Shown here in pieces: positions 23,310 to 52,445 of a stretch of DNA of 64,000 nt. The notes beneath the pieces are model-generated. The model ran no database searches and was not told the origin of the DNA. It worked only from the letters and a program-made list of their open reading frames with translations. Position 1 is the first letter of the stretch. The number at the start of each line of letters is the position of its first letter. This DNA comes from Phoronis australis. Lineage: Eukaryota > Phoronida > Phoronidae. The DNA lies in contig NMRA01000286.1 of the NCBI GenBank assembly GCA_002633005.1, forward strand, positions 150,143 through 214,142, read 5' to 3'. A program made the position numbers and the translations under genes.

Positions 23310-23480
23310 TCACGTTCAGTAGTTATAAGTACCTTTTCCGCATAAAGGGACACCTTAGGAGGCCGTCAATGTCTTCAACTCCTTCCAACTCGAGCAAATA
23401 CTTCCGTAATGAATTTTTTCTACGAACAGTCCTTCGTTCAGTTGTCCATATATGGCAACTGGCTATTTTTAACACTGCGA
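23310..23480 (+). repeat. Dispersed repeat, copy 1
   Basis: Shares CCTTAGGAGGCCGTC, CTTCCAACTCGA and CAACTGGC in order with 25,793-25,945. Confidence 0.8.
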
Positions 23481-25264
23481 GCGCTCCTGGCATGCGCGGT
23501 AAAAATCCTCATATATCCCTTCATATGCACAAGTATATGTACCTATAGCAACGTGACTAATGTTTTAATCAGAGTGAGCTGTAATTTGCCGAAAAGCTTC
23601 CAGCGTATGAAGCTCTAATAGGGGCTACACCGTCTCTACTGGGGCCAGCTAGAGACGCTGGTCACTGTCTACAGGTTCCAATGCCTAGAAATCATTCCCT
23701 GCCATGTGGAGAATTTCTCCCGCTCAGAATCCCTTTGTCCTCAGACAACTTTGCCTATTCAGCACGACCTTTATGTTTCTGTAGCTCTAACAAGTGGAAA
23801 GGTGATTGCTAGCAATAGTTTGTCAATAGGTGTGGTTGATGTTACACAGAAATTAGTTTTCTTACAGCCTGAAATATTGAAAGTGCGGTTTTCATTTGGA
23901 ACAGTTTTAGATATTATAAAAATAACCAACAATTGTTTGGTAATTTAACTTCACCAAAGGACCAATTTCCCAAACGACTGTTGGTTTTAAACATGTTTCA
24001 GAACGCTTTTCGTCATTTTCATTTTTAATACTCCAGTCTACTTTGTTTTTCCTGCCGGGTTGCTATCTTTTGATTAAAGTGCAGGAAATGGATGATTTTG
24101 ATGGTCAGTGAAACTCAAAAGTCATCTCTCACCTATTGACCCATCTCATCTATTGCTTGGATTTGACTTTGAAGCTAGTCATAGTCAGTCTTCACAACAC
24201 GTGTTTCATCGCCAGCTGATTTAGCATGCTACTCTTCGTAAAAAGTTATTAGATAAGGACTGGGCGATAAGCATTTTAAAAAAGCTTTGGCACATAATTT
24301 GGTCACCGTGTGTGTAATGTACGTAGTTTAGTTGGCATACTAAAAGAATAAACCATGTGATTGTTAATTATAATCAGCGTTTGTAAATCCTCCGAGTACA
24401 TCAATACGCACGGTCGTTTTTCTTCAATCCGGGGTAACCAACTAGTGTTTTGTAGTTTTTAGCTTATAATTAGTTCATCGATATTTAAAAATCGAAAAAC
24501 GTACCGTGTTGTTTTTTCCAGCTTAATCCCGTCGTCATATTTATTTTTAACGAATTATTGGCTTTCACACTTCGAAAATTTGCCGGTATGTGCTGGCAGA
24601 GGTGTTTACTGTGACGGGAGTATGGGCCTTGCTCGCAAAGGACGACCGTGACGGCTTGTCACTATACTACTATACTGCCTGGTCGTGAAAGGCGCTCACC
24701 ACTCGAACAGTCAAAACATATAGTTGAACGACCAGCGTTGAAAATTCCCGCGTATCCTTAGAAATGCGTGTTTTTCAGTTGGGCCCGGCGTCCGCATCTG
24801 AAGAAGCTCAAACGCTCGACCAGGAATGCAAATTCAAACAAGCAAGAATTAAAGAGGCGAAGTAAAGTGACGCCGATTTATATCAGTCACAAAGCGACTA
24901 GTGGGATAGTGATGAGTACTGAGGGCCTACTCGGGTTGATCAAATATACCCGGCCCCCCCGTTTTGGAGGAAAACAGTTAGGCAGAGTCATACAAAAGAA
25001 CTCATTTTTATCAATACACAAATAATTATTTTAAACATAAGTGGTTTGCAGTGAAAACGGACATTACACAGCAAAGGATACTGCTGGTCCGAAAAAAGTC
25101 GTAATCAGGGCAGACCGATGGGCAATTTGTTTCACAAAAACACACCCGTGCAAGTCCACCACTTTTTGATTTTCATATGCTCGTGCATTCACCTATGGAC
25201 AGTCGGACTGCCTTCGCACCCCGAATCAACCAGGTGCATACAGCCAGCTGACTGGCAATGGTAT

Positions 25265-25302
25265 GCTGGTACCCGCGGTAGATTATTACCGCGGGTACCA
25301 GC
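25265..25302. repeat. Perfect 16-bp-stem hairpin
   Basis: GCTGGTACCCGCGGTA, a 6-nt loop (GATTAT), then the exact inverse. The stem is GC-rich in an AT-rich setting. Function unknown. Confidence 0.9.
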
Positions 25303-25792
25303 TAAGCCTAACCAATGAGCCTAACGGTTGCGATCGTTACGTTTTGAAGCTTTTATTAAGAAAGTACTTTTTTGATTTTTGTAGCTGACATTGTTTCTAA
25401 AATATTAAAATAGACATTTATCTGTAATAAAATGCGACTATCAGTTTTTTAATTAAATAAAATAACCGTTGCGTTGTATTTTGGTGTATCAACAGATAAA
25501 CAATATGGTGGAGATAGTTGAGGTATTTGAGGTCCTGGTACAGTCAACGTTCACTTTCTTGGTAACAAGAAAATGAAGGATGTAACTAATGTGTCATTGA
25601 TATACAGGTACTCTTCATGTAGTCTGAAAATATCATCTGCATTTAATTGACTCTTGTAATATCTGTTTTGACCAGTGGGAAACTTGGACTAGGACCCTAA
25701 TCCCTATACCTGGCTCTGGGACTGGGTGTATTCGTAAGTTATGTAGACGCCACTACCATTTTCAAGTGGCCCCACACTGATAAAACCACCAA

Positions 25793-25945
25793 CGTCACGT
25801 TGCTATAAGTACCTTTTGTGCATAGAGGGACGCCTTAGGAGGCCGTCGATGTCTTTAATTCCTTCCAACTCGAAGAAATACTTCCAGTCCTTTGATTTTG
25901 TTCAGTTGCTCAAATCGGCAACTGGCCATTTTTACACTGCTTTGC
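25793..25945 (+). repeat. Dispersed repeat, copy 2
   Basis: Same order of blocks as 23,310-23,480 (CCTTAGGAGGCCGTC, CTTCCAACTCGA, CAACTGGCCATTTTTA). Confidence 0.8.
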
Positions 25946-25974
25946 CAATGGATATGACGTCATATCTTCAGGGT

Positions 25975-26225
25975 TTGGAAATTTTCTCTTTTAAGAGGAT
26001 CTCCTCTTTTTTGGTTTTGATTTCCTCTTATTTGATTTCCAGTTTCCTCTTTTCCGTCTCTTTTTTATCATTATTTTGACTTTATTCGTGCAACAATGTT
26101 TATTTCAGTTAAGTTTTACAACACAAAAAATATTCCTATGACACAAGTGTATTATTTGTGAAATGATACATCACCTGGAAAATTTTCCTCTTTTTTGTCA
26201 TTGCTCATGTAAAAATAGCCAGTTA
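25975..26225 (+). repeat. Dispersed repeat, copy 2 of the 3,128-3,330 family
   Basis: Contains GATTTCC, TATTTTGACTTTATTC and CACCTGGAAAATTTTCC in the same order as the copy near 3.2 kb. Confidence 0.7.
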
Positions 26226-26767
26226 CTTGTAAGTATTGTGTCCATTCACAACTATTGCCATTTTACAAGTGTACAATCTGTATGCTCTAGGGGGTTGGGC
26301 TGGATGCTAGCATACACCTCTGACGTCATGGAAATGGTGTTGTCAAAATACCAAAATCTTAAGCAATGACTTTAAATTTTTTACAACTTAAAACATGATG
26401 GCAAAATAACCAAGCAGAAATGCGGACACGATCCAATCACACCAATGCTCATTTATATCAAATGGAATTTGGTCGTGTTATTATGTCATTGTTTTGCAAT
26501 GAATGTTCTTTTTTTCTGGATTTTACTAAAAAGACAAGATCATGTGACTCAAGCGGTTGTAGTTTGGTACAAAGTCAAAAATCAAAAAAAAACAGGCTTT
26601 CTTTTTCAGACATGTAAACTTTCACTGAGTTAAATTCTTTATTTTTTGTAGATGTTTTGTTAAAATCATGGGTATTACATTACTTCTGACTGGTTGTGGC
26701 TTGCCAGCTTTTTTATGTTTGCTCTTTCCTTGTCAGTTTGATCTCTTACTACAGGTTGTCATGAGAG

Positions 26768-26841
26768 ATGACATCAGCTGAGAAAAGGCAGATTCACCCC
26801 TCTGGCGATGACAGACAGAGTAGCACAAGATCTGGGTACAG
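26768..26841 (+). CDS. UBXN10: UBXN10 coding exon 1 (probable)
   Basis: It encodes 24 residues (MTSAEKRQIHPSGDDRQSST...) and ends TACAG|GTAGGA. An out-of-frame ATG seven bases upstream (26761) would make only a six-codon ORF. The exon's composition (Ser/Arg-rich, RSGYR at the junction) continues smoothly into exon 2. Confidence 0.72.
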
Positions 26842-28860
26842 GTAGGACTAGTACAATTAAACTCATTTCAACTAATTTAAAAGAAAAGTCTCCAAATTCT
26901 CAAATATGTCCCTTATTCTTTTCTATCAGTAGACGTGTGTTTTTGACTTGTCCGGCCCTATTATGACTCAATATGTACTCTGAATTAGGAATCGAAATCC
27001 ACAATCACATCACACATTTTTCCCATTCAGGTTACCACAGGGGCATTTTACTGGAAACTTTTTACAAAACTGTGTGTTCTGATTAATCGGCGTTCCCCAA
27101 AAACGGTTACACTCTTAGAATGTACTTGGTGATTTAATTTTAGAAGGATTAAGATTAACCCTTTAAACAGTATCAGTGCTTAAGCTAATTATTATTAATA
27201 ACTATTATTTACGATTTTGGTGTTTGAATTTGATTTGACTGTATTATATACTAAACTTTCTTCAACTTCCTGTTTCCATTGATTCTTTAGTAATTTTACA
27301 CGAAGATAATTGCTAATGTCGTATTTTAAATGTTGGCTACCTTACTTTGTGGCAAATAATCATTTTTCAGTATAAACAATCAGTACCCTGTTGCATGGGA
27401 CAGTGCCAAATAGGGACTCGGCTTAATTCCCTTAGTGTTCTGCATATTTTTGTCTTGTTCACTCACAAAAGATATATGTTTCAATCGATTTATCTTTATT
27501 ATGAACTCTTCAGTGGCTAATGTTATATCTTAAAAACTGAGCTCCTGATTTTAAATGAGAATAAAAATAAATAGGAACTTTAATTAGGGGTGTTGCGTAA
27601 AAAGATCCATTTTAATTTTCAATATTGAGAAATCAGAGTTAATTCTCAATCTGTATGAAAGACAAAAATTGATTTAATAATGAAAATAAAACATCATGAA
27701 AAAAGACCAATCAGTGTTTTCACATGTCTACAAATGGGTGACAAGTTAAGGAACATAGTTGAGTCTGTATTTGGGACTTTTTAATTTAACTGGACACAGT
27801 TCTCTTTAATGTTCGTTTTTGTTGAGAAGTTTATGACAAAATATTTACTGAGGTATTCGGATTTCCTTGGTTTCATTCAGCATTGACTCCACTGAAGAAT
27901 ATTTCAACTGGCACCAAACCTTTTGAATATGGGAAATTAATTGTTTTTTGTAAGGGAACAAACTCATGACTAGTGTTAATTGGGAATGCAACGGCATTGT
28001 TTTTACCTGCACATAGTGCTTTTTAAGAAATGTGTTGCTAGATTCAAATTTCTTTTAGCTGCTTAAAGTAGACAACGTGGTCTGGTTTTGTGTCCTAGCA
28101 AACCACAATAGCCACTCTTTTCATTTCCAGCTTATACATTTTGTACTTTGTTCACAGGATGAGTCCTAGTACAAGAAGCAGTGATCTTAATCTGGCCATG
28201 ACTCCTTCTCCTCCGCCAAACAAACCTTCAACACGCCGACCAAGGTCAGTCAGGAGTAGACGGATAAATTCGGCTTCTTCGACTCAAAGTGAAGGCAGGC
28301 CGACGTCTTCGTCTTTGAGCAAATACAATATTCTTCCACCGATTGAGGATTCTAAACATTCTGTTACAAATGAGGATGGCGATACTTTAATTGAATCCAC
28401 AAGGAGGCTGAGCATTTCTAAGAAACCAGCCCCAACCAGTGGTGCTGTTTCAGATAGTAAAGACAGTATCAGGATACCAACAGGAGTTGAAGATGAAGGG
28501 TGTGGAAACGATAGCACTGCAGTTGTTACTGGCAACAAGAGGAAGAACAGCTTGGTGGACTATGTAAGTCATAAGAGCTTCAGAACGTTGAGTCTTAGTG
28601 AGGAACCAACTGAACCTCCGAGACTTTTGCTTAAAATAAAGGTTCCTAATGGAAAAGAGCTCACAAGATATTTCAGACCATCTGAGACATTTCAGGTTGT
28701 GATGGATTTTGCTGAGAGTAATATGGGCGATGATCTGAGTGGATACACTCTTGTGAAGACTGCCCCTTCGGAAGAGTATTCCAATATGAGTATGACGCTA
28801 GAAAAAGCTGGCATACAAGACAGAACTTTGCTGCTTTTGCAAACCCCAGCACCTGAATGA
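26768..28860 (+). CDS. UBXN10: UBXN10, UBX-domain p97/VCP cofactor (2 coding exons)
   Basis: UBXN10 is a UBX-domain adaptor of the AAA ATPase p97/VCP, known in vertebrates for a role in building cilia. Exons 26768-26841 and 28158-28860 join (AG|G, Arg25) into 258 residues; human is about 280. Three things identify it: a basic N-terminus (RRPRSVRSRR), the short motif SSSLSKYNILPPI at ~76-88 (human has SSSLNKYPVLPSI, from memory), and a C-terminal UBX fold at ~179-255 starting PPRLLLKIKVPNGKELTRYF. The middle is Ser/Thr-rich and probably disordered. I took the ATG at 26768 because it opens a frame that splices cleanly. If the 74-nt exon is non-coding, the start would be the ATG at 28159. The usual UBX FPR loop reads TAPS here. 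Confidence 0.9.
26842..28157 (+). other. UBXN10 intron
   Basis: A 1.3-kb AT-rich intron. About 26,995-27,110 resembles 48,230-48,370 (CATTCAGGTTACCACAGGGG against CATTCAGGTAACTGCAGGGG), so it includes a dispersed repeat. Nothing else recognised. Confidence 0.6.
28158..28860 (+). CDS. UBXN10: UBXN10 coding exon 2, with UBX domain
   Basis: The acceptor is TTGTTCACAG. The exon carries the rest of the protein, 233 residues after the split Arg, with the UBX domain at its end and TGA at 28858-28860. Confidence 0.95.
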
Positions 28861-30535
28861 GCTGTCATGTTGTTTTTCAAAATGTTTAAAATGTTGTTTG
28901 TGTAGGATGACATAGGACAGGTAACGTTTCTAAGTCACATTGATTTATTACAATTTTTGATTATTATTTGTTTTTACATGAGCACTGATACAAGTGAGCT
29001 CTGATTGGCTTAAACACAGTATGATAACTTTGTTATAAGGTGAAGGTGACCAATCTAGCTGTGGAATTATACTTATTACTCTTGCATCATCATGTGACCA
29101 ATCGTACACTGCTGAAACCATAAACCTGTGATCATCACTCGTGAGCAAAACAAACAGATGATGTACATCAAAGTAGGAAAGAACATGCCAATCTAATAAG
29201 AGACCAAAATCAGATTAAAGGAGTACCTGTGGTTGTACAATAAAACAAACATAGGATGATACCTCATGCATGTCTGGTCATGTGGATTGAGGGAGACCAA
29301 TGCTGCACTTGGCCGTTGGCCTGTGGCAATATTGCCCTCCCTCGGTCCATATGGTCGGATATCACGCTCGCAGTGGCCTATATTTGTATAATACATACAC
29401 GAGACAATGGTGTTGGCTTTGATCTAAGGTTATCTTATTTGAGTTATGATGCACTAAGTGTGTGCAGTCTTATTAGAGTACTTTTTAAGCTCATGATTTG
29501 CACGTGGCCAAAATAAAAATAAACGTGATGTTTTAAGTTTGATACATACAGCTTTTACATAAGTGGACTAGAGGCATTGGCAAACATATTGTGAATGCTC
29601 TTGTGCTTGTGATGCAACGTGATTTCACGGCATGATTGGTGTCTACTGCTGAGGCTGGGTGAACCCCTCACTAACTGTCCTCACTAACATTGTGTATTAT
29701 GACTAGTGGTGTATTTTATTCAGGCACTCCCTACAATTTTGTCACCAAGTGACTGTACCTGTGGGTTTTTTGCTGATTTTTGACTGTTTCTAGAGATGTA
29801 CATATGATTTTGTTGAAGCATCAAATTTTCTGCAGTTGGTTTTATTGTTTATCCTGAAGAGTGGTTAGCATGATTTGTATTTATTTTAAATTAAACAGAT
29901 TTGTTTTTGTTGTGTTTTGTAGTATCAGTTGTGATGTTTTCTTATTTTGAGTTATATTTTTGTATTGCATTTATGGTCTGTTGGTTCAGAAATACTTCAT
30001 GGTAAAATGGAGTTCTGTTAAAAGATGTCCATATTTTTACTGTTTTAAAATTTGCTTTATGGTTTTATAGTAAATTATTTGGGGTTCAATAACTCCTAAT
30101 TTAACACTGATGGTTTACACAAATTTATTGGTGTGGTGATAGTAGTCCCGTTCATTCATCTGTACCAGGTTTTCATAGAGAGGGTTCTGTACTAACTTGT
30201 ATACTTACAGAGCAAGAGATAAAAATAACCTCGAAATTCTCCTTTGGGACAACGGTTCATCAATGAATGAAGTTTTGCCTTGCTCTGGGTAGTACATGTG
30301 ATATAAAAAGGTCTTGTTTTTGTCATATATGTTGCAGTAGTCGCCCTCTTAAAACGTTGTGGGGGCCTTTTCAGTGCTTTGAAAGTTAGCTTTTCAGACT
30401 GTGGTTGGAAGTGCACAGCTCGATTCAAATTAGTGATGTGAAAAACATTGAACGAGATGAACTAAATGTCAATTTACATTTATTAAACACCTTCTTTAGT
30501 TACTGTACAATAAAGAATGGTTTGGGAGAAGTTGT
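28861..30535 (+). other. UBXN10 3' UTR (extent uncertain)
   Basis: No coding potential is evident. AATAAA hexamers at 29512-29517, 29518-29523 and 30509-30514 are possible polyadenylation signals, so the UTR may be ~0.65 or ~1.65 kb. The T-rich texture of 29,700-30,100 is typical of a long 3' UTR. The segment 28,990-29,510 resembles 59,200-59,620 and may be a repeat copy. Confidence 0.45.
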
Positions 30536-30885
30536 GTTCAACCTTCATTAGTCTGTATTACATAACACTTAAATATCGTATCAAACTTTTTAAATCTCCA
30601 CAATATACCTGGGACAAGTCAGACAGTTTTTGAAAGAGACCAATGTCATATGCAGTCTATGTAAAAGAAAAAGTTCCACATTCACAGGACAGTCAATGCC
30701 TCAATTTTGGGACCGAATATTGGCCACATTCCCTATAATACAAACTAACCAACTACTTTTGTAAGATTTAAAAGTTTTATTAAAACTGTACACTGACAAT
30801 ATTAACTTAGAATACCAAACCATACTTCATACTGCAGTGTAGATAACCAACAGACTTTGTGCCAATTGGCATCTGCATGGAGATT

Positions 30886-31472
30886 CTCGCTGGTTCCCTG
30901 CATGCTTGGCCCAGCCAGCACGCAGGTATCATACAGTGGCACTCGCTTTAGCATTGGTCGATGTACCCTAGGCAGTCATTGGTTAGCTTCACAAGGCGTG
31001 AAACTTAAATGGCGGACTGTGAACGTTTTTTAGCCTTGTCATGCAAGTGGCGTCGCAGCAGCTATTTCGTTTCTGCAGTGATGTTTAACAGCCGTGTGCT
31101 TGAAGCACGTACAATAAACACATGTGGTCGATTTAACCGGTGTGTTATTCATACTGTATGAATACAGGACACTATCGTAAACAAAAGTCATCGACAGTAG
31201 AAAGATGCATTCCGAAAAGACGCAATCACAATTTCTAGGCTTCACATTTCCTGAACATAAATTTTAAACACCGAATTTGTCTGTACAACAGACCACATTT
31301 ACACTTCAGTCCATCAGTCATGCCAGTTTGTTTGCGTAAAGCGCTGCCTGTTGAGAATTCGACAAGCCAATCAGAAATGCCGGTGTAAAAAAATTTACAA
31401 AGCAAAATTAAGTGATACCTGCGTGCTGGTGCGGCCACCGCCCCACCTAGTGGCACGCAGGGAACCAGCGAG
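30886..31472. mobile_element. Non-autonomous DNA transposon with long TIRs and 10-bp TSD (Mutator-like?)
   Basis: The outer ends are CTCGCTGGTTCCCTGC and its exact inverse. A second inverted block (CCAGCACGCAGGTATCA, 30,914-30,930) recurs inverted near 31,417-31,433. The element is flanked by the perfect direct repeat CATGGAGATT at 30,876-30,885 and 31,473-31,482. Target duplications of 9-11 bp with long TIRs are typical of Mutator-like elements. No transposase is present. Confidence 0.88.
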
Positions 31473-32250
31473 CATGGAGATTTTGCACCCAGTGTGAGAT
31501 AACAAATTTAGCTAGCATTACATAATGAAAAGATGGGAAACCCACGAGGTTTTAAAGTTATGTTGAGCGCTGTTTTGGTAATACGACTTAATATAGCGAT
31601 GTGTCGCAAAACTAGAGTCACGAAATAAGACAAGTCGGTGCTTTTTAGTTTCCATGGTTACACTGTGGTGAGAGTGCAGCTCATTTATAGCTGTTATTTT
31701 TTGCTCAATAAATCACTTTATTCTTGGCTTATCTTACTTTGAAGTTGGCTATTTTCGACCTGCCAATAATGAACTCAACATAACTATATTTCGAACTGGG
31801 AAACAGGACACCGAATAAACTGGGAGCACAAATCACAAGTGAATTGTCAATGAGCATAAGGTGTATTACCCGGAACATTATTTTAATAAAATATTGACGT
31901 GGTTTGTTGTGAACAGATTCTAACGTAAACCAGAACAGGAAAAATAAAGGGACGAACAAACGTAAATCTTAATAAGAAAAATGTTCACAGATAACTGATT
32001 CTTGACAACGTTGTGTAAACTAAATCTCCACAACAGAAATGGTCAGATGGTTAAGCTGCATTGACCAGGGTTCAGAAGTACCCACCACAGACAAAACATT
32101 TGAGCTGCACATTATATCGTGCCAAATCATGAAATAGTTTTCTAAATGATTCTTGGTCATTTACCAATTATATAGCAACAAACCGCAAAGTGACAAAACT
32201 CAGAGAGATTTCCATAAGCTGCCAAATTTTACCTAGTGTAACAAAGTCCT

Positions 32251-33262
32251 TGACAAGAGCAACGCAAACCGCTGAAATGCACCCATGCCTGCACCACAAA
32301 TAGTACACATGTGAAACGTGGCAATTGTTGTCGTCTCCTTGATATAATCTTATTTGCCAAAGTTCGTGAACATCCATCAAGGAACATATTAGATACAGAG
32401 CCATGTGCCACTAGGGGACACCACAGCAGGCAACTGGAACACGGTATAATTCTAAAAAGATCAATTAAACTTTGTAGATACTGATGTACAGGCAAAAACA
32501 AATTTGCCATTACTGGCACCACAACAGTTGGACCAACCCAAAAATCTACCCCAGTTGTTATAATCTCGGTAAAAACACACCTGTAAAATTTCATTACTTT
32601 TTTTCAAGCACTTAGGTGGATAGAGAAATGGATGCAAAGAATAGAATGTAAAAAGTGATAAAAGTTGTCAATATAGGTTGCAGAATATGTTGAATCCTTC
32701 CCATAATGGGAACGTGATGTTGTATCTTTAACAGAAAACTCATGAAAATCCATAAAAAACTTGATAATGAGACATACCTTAACAAAAGCTATTTGCCACA
32801 AGGGGGCACCACAGTAGTTTGACTTGTCCGAAAATCACCATCAGACATGCTCATCTCACGCAACTATGAAATTTCATACTGATCCTTCAAGAAGTTTTGT
32901 GGATAGTAAGGCAGGTGCAAAAATAACAAATACATTACGAAGTGCGGCAGACTATGCAGAAACCATCTGAAAATGGAACGGTAAAGTTGTATCCATAATA
33001 TAAAATATACATTTGCCAATTTTCAAGAAAACCGACCACAAAAACTTGGTAGACAGAGGTTAGTGTAAAAGCGATAATTGCCACAAGGGGGCACAATCGT
33101 AGTCGAATTCATCCAAAAATTCCACCGTGCTATTCCATCCATAATGGAACATGCAGCAAGAGGTTTTGGGGATATACAGCAGCATACCTCGGCAGGCCGA
33201 AAGGACGAGGATGACAGCATAATATGCCCCCCCCAAACACACATGTATACATGTGGGCGCAT
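32251..33262 (-). repeat. Head-and-tail repeat family, copy C (antisense)
   Basis: On the minus strand it starts ATGCGCCCACATGTATACAT at 33,262 and ends GGGTGCATTTCAGC near 32,270. CCACAAGGGGGCAC boxes at 32,797 and 33,080 and GCCACTAGGGG at 32,406 are the inverse of the family box. Confidence 0.75.
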
Positions 33263-35178
33263 GAAAATACTACCCCAGACCCTCTTGAGGGAATCCTAAA
33301 TCATCATTGGAGTAATCTATACAAAAATTACAAGAAATCAAACCTGTTATAACAAAACAATTGCATTCCATGAGTTGACAGCAGACAAGAATTTCCTCAT
33401 ACACAGAGAGGAGAATGAGGTGGCAATGCAGGTTTATGTTTCAAATCCAGTTGTATAATTTGCTAATTATTTATGCTAAATTCTCAAACACACTAAATGA
33501 GGTACAACAAAACTGCTTTGCTTTTTGCCCTTAAAAGTTTTTGTAAAATCAAGAAATGCTAAAGATTACCCAATTTGACAAAGACCAAAGAACAAAAGTG
33601 TGAAAACTTAAAATCAAACACATTCCAAAAAGCATGTTTCACACATTTCTAAGTCATGTAGATGATAGGGTTCTTCCTGTTTTTGACTGATCGAGTGCAC
33701 CAGTTCTACATACACAGAACAAGGGAAAACAGTACTTTTTATCACAAAACACCAACTAAACCAGCTTCAATATGCCAGAGCTAACAGAAACACAATCATT
33801 TGATAACTTAATACTCCGTCAACACAACATAACCCTTTACAATGACGCATAGTTTAATACCAAATGCTTGAATGCAATTGTGCACAGTGTGACTGGAGCG
33901 AAGAGGTTACAACGCACGCTCATCTGTCGATACTTGTAGTGTTTAGTACCATGGAATCTCACCAATATGGCAGACAGGTGAACATTTATCTCATATTTTC
34001 ATTAAACAGTACCAGAAATATGCCTAGCCACATTTAACTTCTGTACCATAGCTAACAGAAAACATTTTCAAAACTGTAAGCATTCACAACAGTGTTAGAA
34101 GCCCTTGAAAATGAAAAAGATGCAATTTTAGAATTTACTTTTGTCCGAAATTGGTGAGATTTTAGAGTAATTATTATTCATAGGTTGAACGCTGCATCAC
34201 ATGTTCGAACGGTAATGAATTCAGCAGCCCATTAAGAGGTCAGTGCATACCTGCTAAAACTCTAATTAAACCCTCATACAATGACATTAAACTTTAATTC
34301 CCTTGCAGCACTAATTAGGTCTCGCCAAAATCACTAACTCCACTCGGCGAATGCCCACATCAAAATAATCAATGAACTACATTGTGTCCACAGTATTGTC
34401 AGAACTTATTAGGATTGTCAAATCCCTGTATTTAAAAACCAATACAAAGGGTTTCAGCCAAAAACATTAAACAAAACTATGCTTTTCAAAGATGGCGCTG
34501 CAGGGGGCTTAAAGTCTAGTGCAAGAACGCATTTTGTTGCTCATATGTGAGTTTGTGAGGTCACATGCTTTGCTGGTAGTGCATGGTGATATCCCGTGAA
34601 GACTTGCGAGATCTCGTCAAACTCGCAAGATAATAACCGTACCGTGTAATACTGTGATATGGCTGGACCATGTGTCATGTATCAGCCACACTAACTGGAA
34701 GATTTTCAAATGCGCAACTCTTCTTGTATCAAAAGAATCAATGCACAGGGTGTCCCAAAATATGATCCAAACTCAGTTCTAGGTCTGTGCGCGGCACTTT
34801 CTGTAATAAGTTATATGGAAATACATATGTAACAGGAGCACCAGTTATTCATTGTTACAGGAATTGTCGATCAAACTTTGATTTGTTTGGGCTACATTTG
34901 AGACAAGATAAAGCCAAGGTTGCATTTTTGGGACTCCCTGCCCAAGTTCTCATTAAAAAAATATTGATTAGAAACTTGCCAATAAAAGTACATTCGAATG
35001 TATCCATACATTCAATGTCTGTAAATGTCCACCTTACTAGCCACTTTCTTTTCTCAAAGTGCTTGAATGACTCAACTAGGAAGGCAAGGAGTGATTACTA
35101 GCAAGTGCCCGGAGGTGTCGACGACAAGAACTCAAATGCCACGCTCTACACACACACCGTTTCACAAGTGTCTACAGT

Positions 35179-35184
35179 TTAATA
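35179..35184 (-). promoter_or_regulatory. Possible ATTAAA polyadenylation signal for PDE3
   Basis: On the minus strand this reads ATTAAA, 484 nt past the PDE3 stop. I saw no AATAAA on that strand between here and the stop. Weak evidence. Confidence 0.3.
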
Positions 35185-35667
35185 CAAACCTGAGTCACTG
35201 ATACGAGAATAAAAGTCCATCTGTTGCTTTCAAAAATAAGCAAAGCTAGGTACAGACCATGTACAAATAAATAAAATAGTTAAATACATCTCACCTAATC
35301 AGACATACACAACAATGTACAAATAGATAATACAGCATACATGTCATTCTCTAACGGGAAAATAAATTTCAAGGCATTGTAACGAGGATAATACAGAGAC
35401 AGAGACAACACATGATGCTGGTTGTACATGTTCAAGAGCTGAACAATGGAGCAGAACTTGATATCTCGACTAGATTATTGTCAACGTCATCTACATTCGT
35501 GCCGAAGTTAATATGTTGGACGATTCAGTTTCATTCATGAACACTCGTCACCTCATCATTCTGTGCTTCAAAGTGCACATCGTTTGAGTGAATTCGTGCA
35601 TCACCGTGTCGTACCAGCACATTCCATAAACCCTGTATTGACTCTGATTGCATCTGGCCTTTGAGGA

Positions 35668-52445
<16,778 letters not shown>

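Larger units (their letters stand above)
21137..26767. other. Intergenic region between DPY19L3 and UBXN10
   Basis: No coding sequence recognised. It holds a MITE (22,796-22,945), paired dispersed repeats (23,310-23,480 and 25,793-25,945), a MITE-end-like sequence at 21,958, a hairpin (25,265-25,302) and a T-rich repeat (25,975-26,225). The UBXN10 promoter is presumably just upstream of 26,768. I saw no convincing TATA box or RFX X-box. Confidence 0.6.
30536..35178. other. Intergenic region between convergent UBXN10 and PDE3
   Basis: No gene recognised. It holds the 587-bp inverted-repeat element (30,886-31,472), a copy of a repeat also seen near 60-280 (31,560-31,780), an antisense head-and-tail repeat (32,251-33,262), and a segment at 34,085-34,190 that resembles 55,095-55,200. 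Confidence 0.6.

Noticed and set aside
24768-25025. 85-codon basic open frame in intergenic DNA
   Set aside because: No domain, no clear splice context and no similarity that I recognise. Open length alone is weak evidence.
26640-26767. RFX X-box upstream of UBXN10, expected for a ciliary gene
   Set aside because: No GTNRCC-RGYAAC pair could be found by eye. A profile search would be needed.
34787-35101. 104-codon plus-strand frame downstream of PDE3
   Set aside because: It is not recognised and lies in the likely PDE3 3' flank without splice or start support.
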